From assembly GCF_001866055.1 (NCBI RefSeq), contig NZ_MLQS01000014.1, positions 62,001-126,000 on the forward strand: a DNA stretch of 64,000 nucleotides, read 5' to 3'. Below are positions 26,451 through 35,094 of the stretch, in pieces. The position numbers were made by a program, and so were the translations under genes. How positions within the stretch are numbered: position 1 is the stretch's first letter; the number at the start of each line of letters is the position of its first letter. The stretch comes from Anaerobacillus alkalidiazotrophicus (GTDB taxonomy: Bacteria; Bacillota; Bacilli; Bacillales_H; Anaerobacillaceae). A model generated the notes under the pieces. The model ran no database searches. It was not told the DNA's origin and saw nothing but the letters and a program-made list of their open reading frames with translations.

Positions 26451-27908
26451 ATGAAACATTATGATGTAATTGTCGTTGGGGCAGGACCCGCAGGAATTTT
26501 CACGGCTTATGAGCTATTAGAGCAAAAAAAGGATTTAAATGTTTTATTTCTAGATAAAGGACACTCCATTTATAATAGACGATGTCCAATTAATGAAAAG
26601 AAGATTGAAAAGTGTCCACCACCAAAAGGAAGAAAAGATTTTGCTGGATGTTTACCAGCATGCTCAATTACTGCAGGTTTTGGTGGGGCTGGTGCTTATT
26701 CTGATGGTAAGTTTAATATCACAACAGCTTTTGGAGGCTGGATGCAAGATTATTTACCTCCTTCAGAAGTACTTGAATTAATTAAATATGTTGACTCTAT
26801 CAATTTAAAGCATGGCGCTCCTGAGGAAAGTACAGATCCAACAACATCAGCTGTTAGGGAAATTGAACGTAAAGCAATGGGTGCTGGACTAAAGTTATTA
26901 CGGGCACAAGTAAGACATTTAGGTACAGAGAAAAACTTAGAAATATTAACGAGTATATATGAATACCTAAAAGATAAAGTCGAAATGAGATTCCGTACTG
27001 AGGTAGAAGATATTCTTACAGAAGAGACGAACAATGGTTTTAAAATTTCAGGGATAGTTCTTAAAAATGGAGAAGAGATCGGTGCAGATCAAGTAGTTAT
27101 TGTTCCAGGTCGTGATGGTTCAGAGTGGTTAGGAAACCTTTTAAGAAAGCGCGACTACAAAATGATAAATAATCAGGTGGATATTGGAGTCCGTGTAGAA
27201 ACTTCCGATGTAATCATGGAAGAAATTAACCACCATTTATATGAAGCGAAATTTATTTTTAATACATCAGTTGGAACTCAAGTTCGTACGTTTTGCTCGA
27301 ATCCTTCGGGCCATGTAGTTGTAGAGAATCATAGTGGAATAATGACAGCAAACGGGCATGCATACAAAGACCCAAAACTTGGTAGTGAAAATACAAACTT
27401 TGCTCTACTCGTTTCACATACATTTACGGAGCCTTTTGATGAGCCAATTTCATTTGCAAAGGAAGTTTCGAAACGAGCTAACGATTTATCCGATGGGTCT
27501 GTAATTGTTCAAAAGTATGGAGATATACTAAAAGGAAGAAGATCTACGGCGAAACGTGTGAAAGAAGGATTTTTAGAGCCAACGTTAAAGGAAGCAGTTC
27601 CAGGCGACTTAGGTCTTGTATTGCCGTATAATACAATGAAAAGTCTAATAGAAATGATGGAAGCTCTCGATCACGTAACTCCAGGTATTGCTTCGGAACA
27701 TACATTATTCTATGGAGTAGAAGCTAAATTTTATTCAGCTAGACCAGTACTAACAAAAGAATTTGAAACACAAATTTCAGGGTTATATGCTGGTGGAGAT
27801 GGTGGTGGTGTTACACGCGGACTAGCTCAAGCAGGGGCAAATGGAGTTCATATTGCCCGAGCAATAATCAAGAAGCGCGCAGAACGACTAATTCCTGTTT
27901 GGAATTAA
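26451..27908 (+). CDS. FAD-dependent dehydrogenase (COG2509 type)
   Basis: A 485-residue flavoprotein: N-terminal FAD motif VVGAGPAGIFTAYELL, a Cys-rich segment (RRCPINEKKIEKCPPPKG and CLPACSITAGFGG, about residues 44-85) and a C-terminal GGDGGGVTRGLAQAGANG. These features match the uncharacterised NAD(P)/FAD-dependent COG2509 family. The cysteines suggest an extra redox or metal site. A GGAGG site precedes the ATG. The substrate is unknown. Confidence 0.85.
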   Translation: MKHYDVIVVGAGPAGIFTAYELLEQKKDLNVLFLDKGHSIYNRRCPINEKKIEKCPPPKGRKDFAGCLPACSITAGFGGAGAYSDGKFNITTAFGGWMQDYLPPSEVLELIKYVDSINLKHGAPEESTDPTTSAVREIERKAMGAGLKLLRAQVRHLGTEKNLEILTSIYEYLKDKVEMRFRTEVEDILTEETNNGFKISGIVLKNGEEIGADQVVIVPGRDGSEWLGNLLRKRDYKMINNQVDIGVRVETSDVIMEEINHHLYEAKFIFNTSVGTQVRTFCSNPSGHVVVENHSGIMTANGHAYKDPKLGSENTNFALLVSHTFTEPFDEPISFAKEVSKRANDLSDGSVIVQKYGDILKGRRSTAKRVKEGFLEPTLKEAVPGDLGLVLPYNTMKSLIEMMEALDHVTPGIASEHTLFYGVEAKFYSARPVLTKEFETQISGLYAGGDGGGVTRGLAQAGANGVHIARAIIKKRAERLIPVWN

Positions 27909-28035
27909 TTTAATAGAATCAATAAATCTCATTATTCTCGCCCCTAAGTTGCTATAGCTAGTTACGTTTAACCGTTCGTATCTAGCAAAAGGTTTAAGCG
28001 ACTCAGTTTTGGGGATTTTGAAATTCACTCAGTAT

Positions 28036-28083
28036 ATTAAGCTTCGTGAAATGAATTTTCGCGAAGCTTTCGTATTTGTTTTT
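28036..28083 (+). terminator. Hairpin between FAD protein and dinB
   Basis: AAGCTTCGTGAAA pairs with TTTTCGCGAAGCTT; the T tract is poor. It may be a terminator. Confidence 0.45.
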
Positions 28084-28163
28084 AATGCAATGTAGCAATA
28101 TACTAAAGGATGAAGTGATATGTCTACACTCGAAATGTTAAATTTGAAGTAAGGTGTGGGAGA

Positions 28164-29450
28164 ATGAAGGAATTTTATCCGAAAGACGGAAAAGTGATTT
28201 TGCACGTTGATATGAATAGTTTTTATGCATCGGTAGAAGTAGCTTTTGATCCTACTTTAAAAGGAAAACCATTAGCCATTGCGGGTAATGCGAAAGAAAG
28301 ACGCGGTATTATCGTAACCAGTAGCTATGAGGCAAGAGCTAAAGGTGTTAAGACAACAATGCCAATTTGGGAAGCGCTGAAACATTGTCCATCTTTAATT
28401 GTAATGGAACCAAATTTTGAACGCTATCGTAAAGCATCATTACAAATTTTTCAAGTTCTTAAAGAATATACTCCATTAGTTGAACCTGTTTCAATAGATG
28501 AAGGATATATGGATATATCAAGTTGTTACCATTTAGGTACGCCACTACATATTGCACATACGATCCAAACTCGATTGTTGAATGAACTAAGTCTGCCATG
28601 TAGTATCGGTATTGCTCCTAATAAGTTTTTAGCAAAAATGGCTAGTGATATGAAAAAGCCTTTAGGTGTGACGGTAATTAGAAAAAGGCAAATTGGAGAA
28701 GCGTTATGGCCATTAAAGGTGGGAGAAATGCATGGTATCGGTAAAAAAACAGCGGATAAATTAACAGAAATTGGAATTTTAACAATTGGTGATTTAGCTA
28801 AGGCAGATGTAAACACGTTAATAAAATGCTTGGGGATTAACGGAAAAAAACTATTTGAGCGAGCAAACGGTATTGATAACCGCCCTGTTGATCCTGATTC
28901 TGTTTATGATTTTAAAAGTATTGGAAATTCTACTACTCTTCCTGTTGATACTACTAATTTGGATAAAATTAAGCTAGTACTTACGAATTTATCGGATTCT
29001 GTTGCTAGAAGAATGGGTAGAAAAGAAGTCTGTGCTGAAACGATTCAAATAGCAATACGTTATTCTGATCGTAAGACTGTGACAAGAAGCAAAACAGTTA
29101 TTAATCCGATAGAGAATCAATCTGATATATTCAGAATTGCTTTACAACTTTTTATGAAACATTGGGATCGAGAGTCTATTCGTCTACTTGGTGTCGCGGC
29201 GCACCAATTAATAGAGAAAAAATATGCATATAAACAACTGGACCTATTTAATTTTGAAGAAGATGTGAAAAAATATAAATTAACGAAAACAGTAGATGAG
29301 TTACGAAATCGTTTTGGGGAAGAATCGCTCCTTAAAGGTTCACAACTTTCAATGTTGAAGGAAGATAGAATAACTGATAGGAAAAAGAGAGGAACTAGTT
29401 TAGAAAAGGATTTCTTTTATGAAAATCGTGATAATAAAATAGATTCTTAA
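28164..29450 (+). CDS. dinB: DNA polymerase IV (Y-family)
   Basis: Translesion polymerase of 428 residues. Catalytic motifs are HVDMNSFYASVE (D at start) and SIDEGYMDIS; the thumb helix-hairpin-helix region contains MHGIGKKTADKL. A C-terminal beta-clamp motif (KQLDLFNF) is present, followed by about 65 charged residues. It corresponds to B. subtilis yqjH. No LexA box is evident upstream. Confidence 0.95.
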   Translation: MKEFYPKDGKVILHVDMNSFYASVEVAFDPTLKGKPLAIAGNAKERRGIIVTSSYEARAKGVKTTMPIWEALKHCPSLIVMEPNFERYRKASLQIFQVLKEYTPLVEPVSIDEGYMDISSCYHLGTPLHIAHTIQTRLLNELSLPCSIGIAPNKFLAKMASDMKKPLGVTVIRKRQIGEALWPLKVGEMHGIGKKTADKLTEIGILTIGDLAKADVNTLIKCLGINGKKLFERANGIDNRPVDPDSVYDFKSIGNSTTLPVDTTNLDKIKLVLTNLSDSVARRMGRKEVCAETIQIAIRYSDRKTVTRSKTVINPIENQSDIFRIALQLFMKHWDRESIRLLGVAAHQLIEKKYAYKQLDLFNFEEDVKKYKLTKTVDELRNRFGEESLLKGSQLSMLKEDRITDRKKRGTSLEKDFFYENRDNKIDS

Positions 29451-29461
29451 TTAAAAAAGGG

Positions 29462-29499
29462 AGAATGTTCTTTATTTAACAGAACATTGCCTTTTTTTG
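29462..29499 (+). terminator. Intrinsic terminator of dinB
   Basis: GAATGTTCT TTATTTAAC AGAACATTGCC then TTTTTTT. Confidence 0.85.
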
Positions 29500-29571
29500 T
29501 ATCTAAACAAAAAAATGTAATAAACCGATAAAAGGGATAGATAGCATGGACGTGGGAGAGTGAAACAATAA

Positions 29572-32500
29572 ATGCATATTAATAGTCAGACAATTTCAAA
29601 TCAATTAAAAACCCATGATAATACCCCTGAATTTCGCCAAGGTGAAATTCATCGTGCGACAGTAAAAGAAAGAAGTTCACAAAATGAGGCGATTCTTCAA
29701 ATTAGAGGAAGGGACGTACCTGTAAAATTTGAAGGAAATGTACCAAGTAATGAGCGAATTATGATCCAGGTATCTGGTCAATCAGACCAATATGTTCAAG
29801 TGAGGGCAATCGCTGATAGTTCTAAAACAAATAGTTCTGCTACTCATTCAGATACAGTAAATATAAACCATGCATTACGTAGCCTAGGAGTTTCAAATCC
29901 TTCCCCTGAACTTAGGCAAGCGACACAAATCATTCTAGATAAAGGAGTCGCATTAAATCGAGAATCAGTACAAGAATTACGTACCTTTGTTGAAAAAGAA
30001 AAAGGTACATTAGAACAACGGTTAAATACAGTTCAAGCCGTTGCAAATAAACGGTTAGAAGTGACGATAAATCATTTAAGACCAGTTCATGAAGCTTTAC
30101 ATGGTCGACCGTTAAATGAAGTTTTAACAAATATTGTAAAAGAAATCGACCCTAATTTTAATCTTCGTAGAGAACAGACATCAATGGAAAGGCAAGTGAG
30201 TGATCAAGTCCGAGATGTTCGAGAACAAGTGCAACGAGAGCCGAATGTCCAACGAGCCGTAGAGCAAGTCCGAAATGAAGTGGTAAATAACCCGCGAGTA
30301 GATAGAGAAATTGCACGACAAGTAGACCGTGCGGTAGAAGAATCCCGGATGATGCACCAAAGTGGAAGAGAAGCAGTAGGTCGTGCCCAGTTAGTCCAAG
30401 CGTTACAAACAGCCGAACGAGAGATTGTGCGAACAGAAGCAAGGCAAGTAGAAGGTCGAGTACCAGAAAGTCGTCCGGCTGTAGAAAGACAAGTGAGTGA
30501 ACAAGTACGCGAGGTTAGAGAACAAGTTCAACGAGAGCCGAATGTCCAACGATCGGTAGAACAAGTTCGAAGCGAAGTGGTAAATCATCCGCGAATAGAT
30601 CGAGAAGTTGCACGCCAAGTGGAACGAACGGTGGAGGAATCTCGTGTGTTGCACCAGAGCGGTCGAGAAGTAGCAGCCCGAGAACGCCTGATTCAAGCGT
30701 TACAAACAGCAGAACGAGAGATTGTGCGAACAGAAGCAAGACAAGTAGAAGCCCGAGTGCCAGAAGGTCGTCCGGCTGTAGAAAGACCAGTGAGCGAGCA
30801 AGTACGAGAGGTTAGAGAACAAGTTCAACGCGAGCCGAATGTCCAACGAGCCGTAGAGCAAGTTCGAAATGAAGTGGTAAATAACCCGAGGATAGACCGA
30901 GAAGTAGCACGACAAGTAGAACGAGCGGTAGAAGAATCCCGGATCATGCACCAAAAGGGAAGACGATCAGCAGGTCGTGCTCAGTTAGTCCAAGCGTTAC
31001 AAACAGCCGAACGAGAGATTGTGCGAACAGAAGCAAGGCAAGTAGAAGGTCGAGTACCAGAAAGTAGTCCGGCTGTAGAAAGGCAAGTGAGTGAACAAGT
31101 ACGCGAGGTTAGAGAACAAGTTCAACGCGAGCCGAATGTCCAACGCTCTATTGATCAGGTCAGAAATGAGGTTGCCAATCACCCTCGTTTAAACCACGAT
31201 CTAGTTCCACAGTTGGAAAAAATTTTAAATGAAGCCCAAAGTTTAAATAGAAATGGTCACGAATCAATAGCTAAAAATCACCTTGTTCAATCACTAGTAA
31301 ACATAGAGAAAATGCTAAAGAATAATCACCAAACTATGGAAACGCAGCTAAGCTCAGTAGGTAAACGGGATTCTATAAACCAGGTTGAGTTAGTAAACCA
31401 AATGAAATCAACTATTCAGAAGGAGGGAGATTTCCAAAAGGTTATTTCTCAACTGCAAAATGATGTTGAAAAAGCTTTATTTGAGCATCCGATAAAAAAA
31501 CAGATAATAAACTCTTTGGAAGATGCTACAAAATTAAATGAACAAGGTCGTGAATTAGCAGCAAGACAACAATTAATGCAAACTTTTACAACTGTTGAGC
31601 AGCAAGTAGCCAATACGGATCAAACAATTCAACTTGAAGCACAACAATACACAATGAATGATAATTTCCAATCTCAGCAACTAAGTAGTAAAAATATGAT
31701 TGTTCAAACAATTACAGAAAAGTTAGCCCAAGCTCAAGTGGATTTTAAATCATTACAAAGAGAAATTGCAAGGAATTTGGATAATATTCAACGACTGACA
31801 GAGGCATTTAAAAGCCAATCGATTAAACAAGTAAAACCATTACTTGAAACGACGATAAAAAAGCTAGATAATACTATTTTAAAAAGTGAAATGATGCTTC
31901 TAACAGACATGAAAACAGAAAAGAGACTTATGCAAGCAAGCAGTCAGCTAGCAGAAGCAAAAAAGCTACTTACCAAAGGTAATTATCAAGAAGCTAACAA
32001 AATTGTTCAAGAAGTAAAAACAATGGTCGAAAAATTAGAATTTAAACCATCTGAAACAAAAGTGAAACATTTTATTACGAGAGAAGAACAAAACATTCAA
32101 AATCGGCCTCCTTCGCAACAAATCATACAACAATTCGATGAAATGACAAGACGAACTGCTGCTACGCAAGATTTTTCAGCACGTCAAGCCTTTGAGTTAG
32201 TACGAGGATTAGGCTTAAACAGAGACAATGAAGTAGCTCAAATGCTTGCATCAGGAAGAGAAGGTGATTCAGAACCAAATCAAAATATGAAAACCGCTCT
32301 TATGCAATTAATGAAAATGGAAGAGGAACAAGGTAGAGTTTCTCAACAAACAAATCAAGCTTTAGCTAATATTACCGGTCAGCAGTTGCTAAGTAAATCT
32401 GATTCAAATAGTAATTTACAGAGTATGTTTTTTAGTCTTCCTTTCTTACTTGAAGATGAAGTTGAAAACTTACAAGTATTTGTAAACTCTAGAAATGAAG

Positions 32501-32826
32501 GTCAACAAGTAGATTGGGAGAATTGTAATCTTTACTTTTTAATAGAAACTAGAAAATTAGGTGAAGTTGGAATTTTAGTTACTACAACGGACCGCAATCT
32601 TTCCTTAACTATTAAAAATGATCAACCTTTCTTTAAAGAGAGAATCGAACCATTGGCTGCATTGTGTAAGGAGAATTTAAAAGATGTTGGTTACAATATT
32701 ACGAGTATTAACTTCACAAAATTAAATGCAACACCTTCTTCTAATAATGGGCAAGAAAAGGGTCGAGATGAACAGGAAAATATGACGCCGACGTTTACTG
32801 AGAAAGGGTTTGATTTTAAAATATGA
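29572..32826 (+). CDS. Large repeat protein, YlqG/hook-length-control-like
   Basis: A 1084-residue cytosolic protein. The N-terminal ~100 residues resemble a FliK/YlqG-type beta domain (DVPVKFEGNVPSNERIMIQV). The middle (about residues 206-540) has three full and one partial copy of a 99-residue unit (SEQVREVREQVQREPNVQR ... ARQVE), predicted coiled coil. The C-terminal part (about 940-1060) again resembles a FliK-type domain. The next gene is an FlhB C-terminal-like protein overlapping by 4 nt, the same pairing as ylqG-ylqH in B. subtilis. A flagellar-export role is inferred. Confidence 0.65.
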   Translation: MHINSQTISNQLKTHDNTPEFRQGEIHRATVKERSSQNEAILQIRGRDVPVKFEGNVPSNERIMIQVSGQSDQYVQVRAIADSSKTNSSATHSDTVNINHALRSLGVSNPSPELRQATQIILDKGVALNRESVQELRTFVEKEKGTLEQRLNTVQAVANKRLEVTINHLRPVHEALHGRPLNEVLTNIVKEIDPNFNLRREQTSMERQVSDQVRDVREQVQREPNVQRAVEQVRNEVVNNPRVDREIARQVDRAVEESRMMHQSGREAVGRAQLVQALQTAEREIVRTEARQVEGRVPESRPAVERQVSEQVREVREQVQREPNVQRSVEQVRSEVVNHPRIDREVARQVERTVEESRVLHQSGREVAARERLIQALQTAEREIVRTEARQVEARVPEGRPAVERPVSEQVREVREQVQREPNVQRAVEQVRNEVVNNPRIDREVARQVERAVEESRIMHQKGRRSAGRAQLVQALQTAEREIVRTEARQVEGRVPESSPAVERQVSEQVREVREQVQREPNVQRSIDQVRNEVANHPRLNHDLVPQLEKILNEAQSLNRNGHESIAKNHLVQSLVNIEKMLKNNHQTMETQLSSVGKRDSINQVELVNQMKSTIQKEGDFQKVISQLQNDVEKALFEHPIKKQIINSLEDATKLNEQGRELAARQQLMQTFTTVEQQVANTDQTIQLEAQQYTMNDNFQSQQLSSKNMIVQTITEKLAQAQVDFKSLQREIARNLDNIQRLTEAFKSQSIKQVKPLLETTIKKLDNTILKSEMMLLTDMKTEKRLMQASSQLAEAKKLLTKGNYQEANKIVQEVKTMVEKLEFKPSETKVKHFITREEQNIQNRPPSQQIIQQFDEMTRRTAATQDFSARQAFELVRGLGLNRDNEVAQMLASGREGDSEPNQNMKTALMQLMKMEEEQGRVSQQTNQALANITGQQLLSKSDSNSNLQSMFFSLPFLLEDEVENLQVFVNSRNEGQQVDWENCNLYFLIETRKLGEVGILVTTTDRNLSLTIKNDQPFFKERIEPLAALCKENLKDVGYNITSINFTKLNATPSSNNGQEKGRDEQENMTPTFTEKGFDFKI
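30190..31180 (+). repeat. 297-bp in-frame tandem repeats
   Basis: Equivalent positions occur at 30190, 30487, 30784 and 31081, exactly 297 bp (99 codons) apart. The units share long identical blocks, which indicates recent duplication or gene conversion. Base composition is richer in G+C and CGA/CGT codons than the flanks, and long antisense ORFs here are artefacts of this composition. Confidence 0.95.
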
Positions 32827-33122
32827 TGATCTCTAAGCATTTCAATCAAAAACAAAGAAGAATGGTTACCGGTCCAACAGCGGCTGTTATTCGTTATGAT
32901 GAAAATTCAGATAAAGGACCTCAGGTTGTTGCTCAAGGAAAAGGTCATGTTGCTAATCAAATTATTGAGTTAGCAAAGAAAAATAATATCCATATGCAAG
33001 AAGATCCTATGCTTGTTGAAAGTCTATTGGATATGGATTTAGGTGATAATATTCCACCACAACTTTATGCAGTTATGGCAGAAATTTTACTTTTAATTGA
33101 ACAAATGGAGAAAAACTATTAA
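32823..33122 (+). CDS. FlhB C-terminal-domain-like protein (YlqH type)
   Basis: A 99-residue stand-alone homologue of the cytoplasmic C-terminal domain of FlhB/YscU. The family hallmark NPTH is replaced by GPTA (VTGPTAAVIRYD), so autocleavage is not expected. The rest (ANQIIELAKKNNIHMQEDP, LDLGDNIPPQLYAVMAEIL) is typical. It overlaps the repeat protein by 4 nt. Its stop codon is also part of the -35 of the following sigma-D promoter. Confidence 0.85.
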   Translation: MMISKHFNQKQRRMVTGPTAAVIRYDENSDKGPQVVAQGKGHVANQIIELAKKNNIHMQEDPMLVESLLDMDLGDNIPPQLYAVMAEILLLIEQMEKNY

Positions 33123-33146
33123 ACTTTGACAAATTTCGTCCGATAG
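33120..33146 (+). promoter_or_regulatory. Sigma-D (flagellar) promoter
   Basis: TAAA (33120-33123), a 15-nt spacer and TCCGATAG (33139-33146) match the Bacillus sigma-D consensus TAAA-N15-GCCGATAT. It lies directly ahead of the fliS-like and flagellin genes. The TAAA includes the stop codon of the preceding gene. Confidence 0.85.
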
Positions 33147-33187
33147 TATGGATAGGTGAATGAAATATAGGGTTGGGAGGGTCATTC

Positions 33188-33610
33188 GTGACACTTATAT
33201 CAAAAGAAGCACTTCATAAGAAGTCTCCACAAGAGATTACAACGCTTTTATATGAAGCATGTATAACTAACCTTGAAGAAGCTAAATTAGCTATTCAAGA
33301 TAAAAATTTTATTTTAGCAAATGAGAAACTCCAAAAATCAAACGATATACTAGAACGTCTTGGTGCGGGGTTAAACTATGAAGCTGGGATAATCGCAGAT
33401 CAGTTAGATGCGGTTTATAACTATATGGCTGATTGTTTAATAAAAGCAAACCTCAATAAAGATGTTACTATAATAGACGAAGTATTAAAACTATTAATTG
33501 AAATTTCATCAGCATGGCGTAAATCTTTAGTAGAAAATAAAAATGTTTTTCCGAAAGCAGCTAAACAAAAAGCAAATGCATATGAGCAACATTCTATCTA
33601 TGGAGATTAA
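33188..33610 (+). CDS. fliS: FliS-like flagellar chaperone
   Basis: About 140 residues, all helical, with the FliS pattern (ITTLLYEACITNLEEAKLAI, then YNYMADCLIKANLNKD). FliS keeps flagellin unpolymerised until export. The start is GTG 33188, with GGGAGGG (33175-33181) upstream; the TTG at 33173 lies within that site. It is 22 nt upstream of the flagellin gene under a shared sigma-D promoter. fliD is absent. Confidence 0.8.
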   Translation: MTLISKEALHKKSPQEITTLLYEACITNLEEAKLAIQDKNFILANEKLQKSNDILERLGAGLNYEAGIIADQLDAVYNYMADCLIKANLNKDVTIIDEVLKLLIEISSAWRKSLVENKNVFPKAAKQKANAYEQHSIYGD

Positions 33611-33632
33611 ATAATAAAAGGGAGCTATTAAT

Positions 33633-34463
33633 ATGAAAATTAATAACAATATTCAAGCGTTAAACGCATACCGTAACTTAAGTTCAAATCAATTTAATAC
33701 TTCAAAAAACCTAGAGAAGCTTTCTTCAGGATTAAGAATTAACCGTGCAGCAGATGACGCTGCTGGTCTTGCAATCTCTGAAAAAATGCGTTCACAAATC
33801 CGAGGTTTAAAACAAGCCGAAAGAAACGCACTTGATGGTGTATCATTAATTCAAACGGCAGAAGGGGCAATGCAAGAAGTACATTCCATGCTACAGAGGA
33901 TGCGAGAATTGGCTGTACAGGCAGCGAATGATACCTATGAGACTGAAGATAGAACTGCTATTAAGGCTGAAATGGACCAGTTAATTGATGAAATTGATGC
34001 AATTTCTGATAAAACAGAGTTTAACAAAAAGAAATTATTAGATGGTACTTATACAACTAATGGTCTAGAATTTCAGATTGGTCCTAATACCAATCAAAAG
34101 GTAACTCTTACAATTGCTAAAATGGATACTGCAGCTACAGGTTTAGATATCGCAAAGGCGAATATTACTGTAAATTCACATGCCAATGCGGTAAGTTCTA
34201 TTACTCGTATTGATGCAGCAATTACAAAAGTGTCGCAAAACCGTTCTAACTTAGGTGCTATTCAAAATCGTTTAGAACATACAATTAACAATCTACAAAC
34301 GACTCATGAAAACTTAACAGCTTCTGAATCTCGTATTCGTGATGCTGATATGGCACTTGAAATGACGGAATTTACTCGTAATAACATTATTAACCAAGCA
34401 GCAACTGCGATGCTTGCGCAAGCGAACCAATTACCACAAGGTGTACTTCAGTTATTACAATAA
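33633..34463 (+). CDS. hag: Flagellin
   Basis: A 276-residue flagellin. The conserved N-terminal D0/D1 block (NTSKNLEKLSSGLRINRAAD, DAAGLAISEKMR) and the C-terminal block (NIINQAATAMLAQANQLPQ, GVLQLLQ) flank a short variable centre of about 60 residues, so it is a minimal flagellin. It is expressed from the sigma-D promoter at 33120 with its chaperone-like neighbour. Confidence 0.97.
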   Translation: MKINNNIQALNAYRNLSSNQFNTSKNLEKLSSGLRINRAADDAAGLAISEKMRSQIRGLKQAERNALDGVSLIQTAEGAMQEVHSMLQRMRELAVQAANDTYETEDRTAIKAEMDQLIDEIDAISDKTEFNKKKLLDGTYTTNGLEFQIGPNTNQKVTLTIAKMDTAATGLDIAKANITVNSHANAVSSITRIDAAITKVSQNRSNLGAIQNRLEHTINNLQTTHENLTASESRIRDADMALEMTEFTRNNIINQAATAMLAQANQLPQGVLQLLQ

Positions 34464-34492
34464 TTATTTTACTACCTAGAATAAGCTCTTCT

Positions 34493-34534
34493 TAAAAGAG
34501 GTAAGATCCTTATGGTCTTACCTCTTTTTAAAGG
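34493..34534 (+). terminator. Intrinsic terminator of flagellin
   Basis: AAAAGAGGTAAGA pairs with TCTTACCTCTTTTT. Confidence 0.9.
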
Positions 34535-34609
34535 TTATTTCCTTAACCGTATTTGCTAATGAAATTATGATATAATCAATAATAATCTAAAGCTAAAGTG
34601 GTGAAATGT

Positions 34610-35047
34610 ATGGACGTACAAAGAGTTGGACGTGCTAGTTTAAATAAAGCAGAAGCAAAAAAGACAGGACCTCAAGCCAGTGTCTCTTTCTCGGAATTAA
34701 TGCAAAAGGGGCGTGATGAACAGGCCTATGCAAAATTGAATAAATTAATGGAAAAAATCGACGATCAAGGGAAAGTATTAGCTGAAAGTCGGACAGTTGA
34801 TGAATTGCGCAAATACAAGGCTCTCGTTAAGGAGTTTATGGAAGATGCCGTGAACCTGGGACTAAGTCTTGAAGAAAAAAGAGGCTTTAATAGACGTGGA
34901 CGTACAAAGATTTATAAGATTGTAAAAGAGGTTGATCGGAAACTTCTTGATTTAACGGATGCTGTCTTAAAAAAAGAAAAAAAAGGTTTAGAAATTCTAG
35001 ATATGGTTGGGGAAATCAAGGGGCTAATTGTAAATATATATGCTTAA
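34610..35047 (+). CDS. YaaR family (DUF327) protein
   Basis: A 145-residue soluble helical protein (FSELMQKGRDEQAYAKLNKL, KYKALVKEFMEDAVNLGLSL, YKIVKEVDRKLLDLTDAVL) that matches the YaaR/DUF327 family. Its function is unknown. The start is ATG 34610 with GTGGTGA upstream; a GTG at 34598 is less likely. It follows flagellin but is separated by a terminator. Confidence 0.8.
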   Translation: MDVQRVGRASLNKAEAKKTGPQASVSFSELMQKGRDEQAYAKLNKLMEKIDDQGKVLAESRTVDELRKYKALVKEFMEDAVNLGLSLEEKRGFNRRGRTKIYKIVKEVDRKLLDLTDAVLKKEKKGLEILDMVGEIKGLIVNIYA

Positions 35048-35059
35048 AACACTATAATG

Positions 35060-35093
35060 AGAGGGGACTGCGTCGAACAAAGCAATCCCCTTT
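35060..35093. terminator. Convergent terminator
   Basis: GAGAGGGGACTGC and GCAATCCCCTTTC pair with minor mismatches between the YaaR gene and the convergent DUF4236 gene. Confidence 0.65.
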
Positions 35094-35094
35094 C

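Noticed and set aside
30158..31182. Antisense ORFs in the 297-bp repeats
   Set aside because: They are shadows of the CGA/CAA-rich repeat codons and recur with the repeat period.
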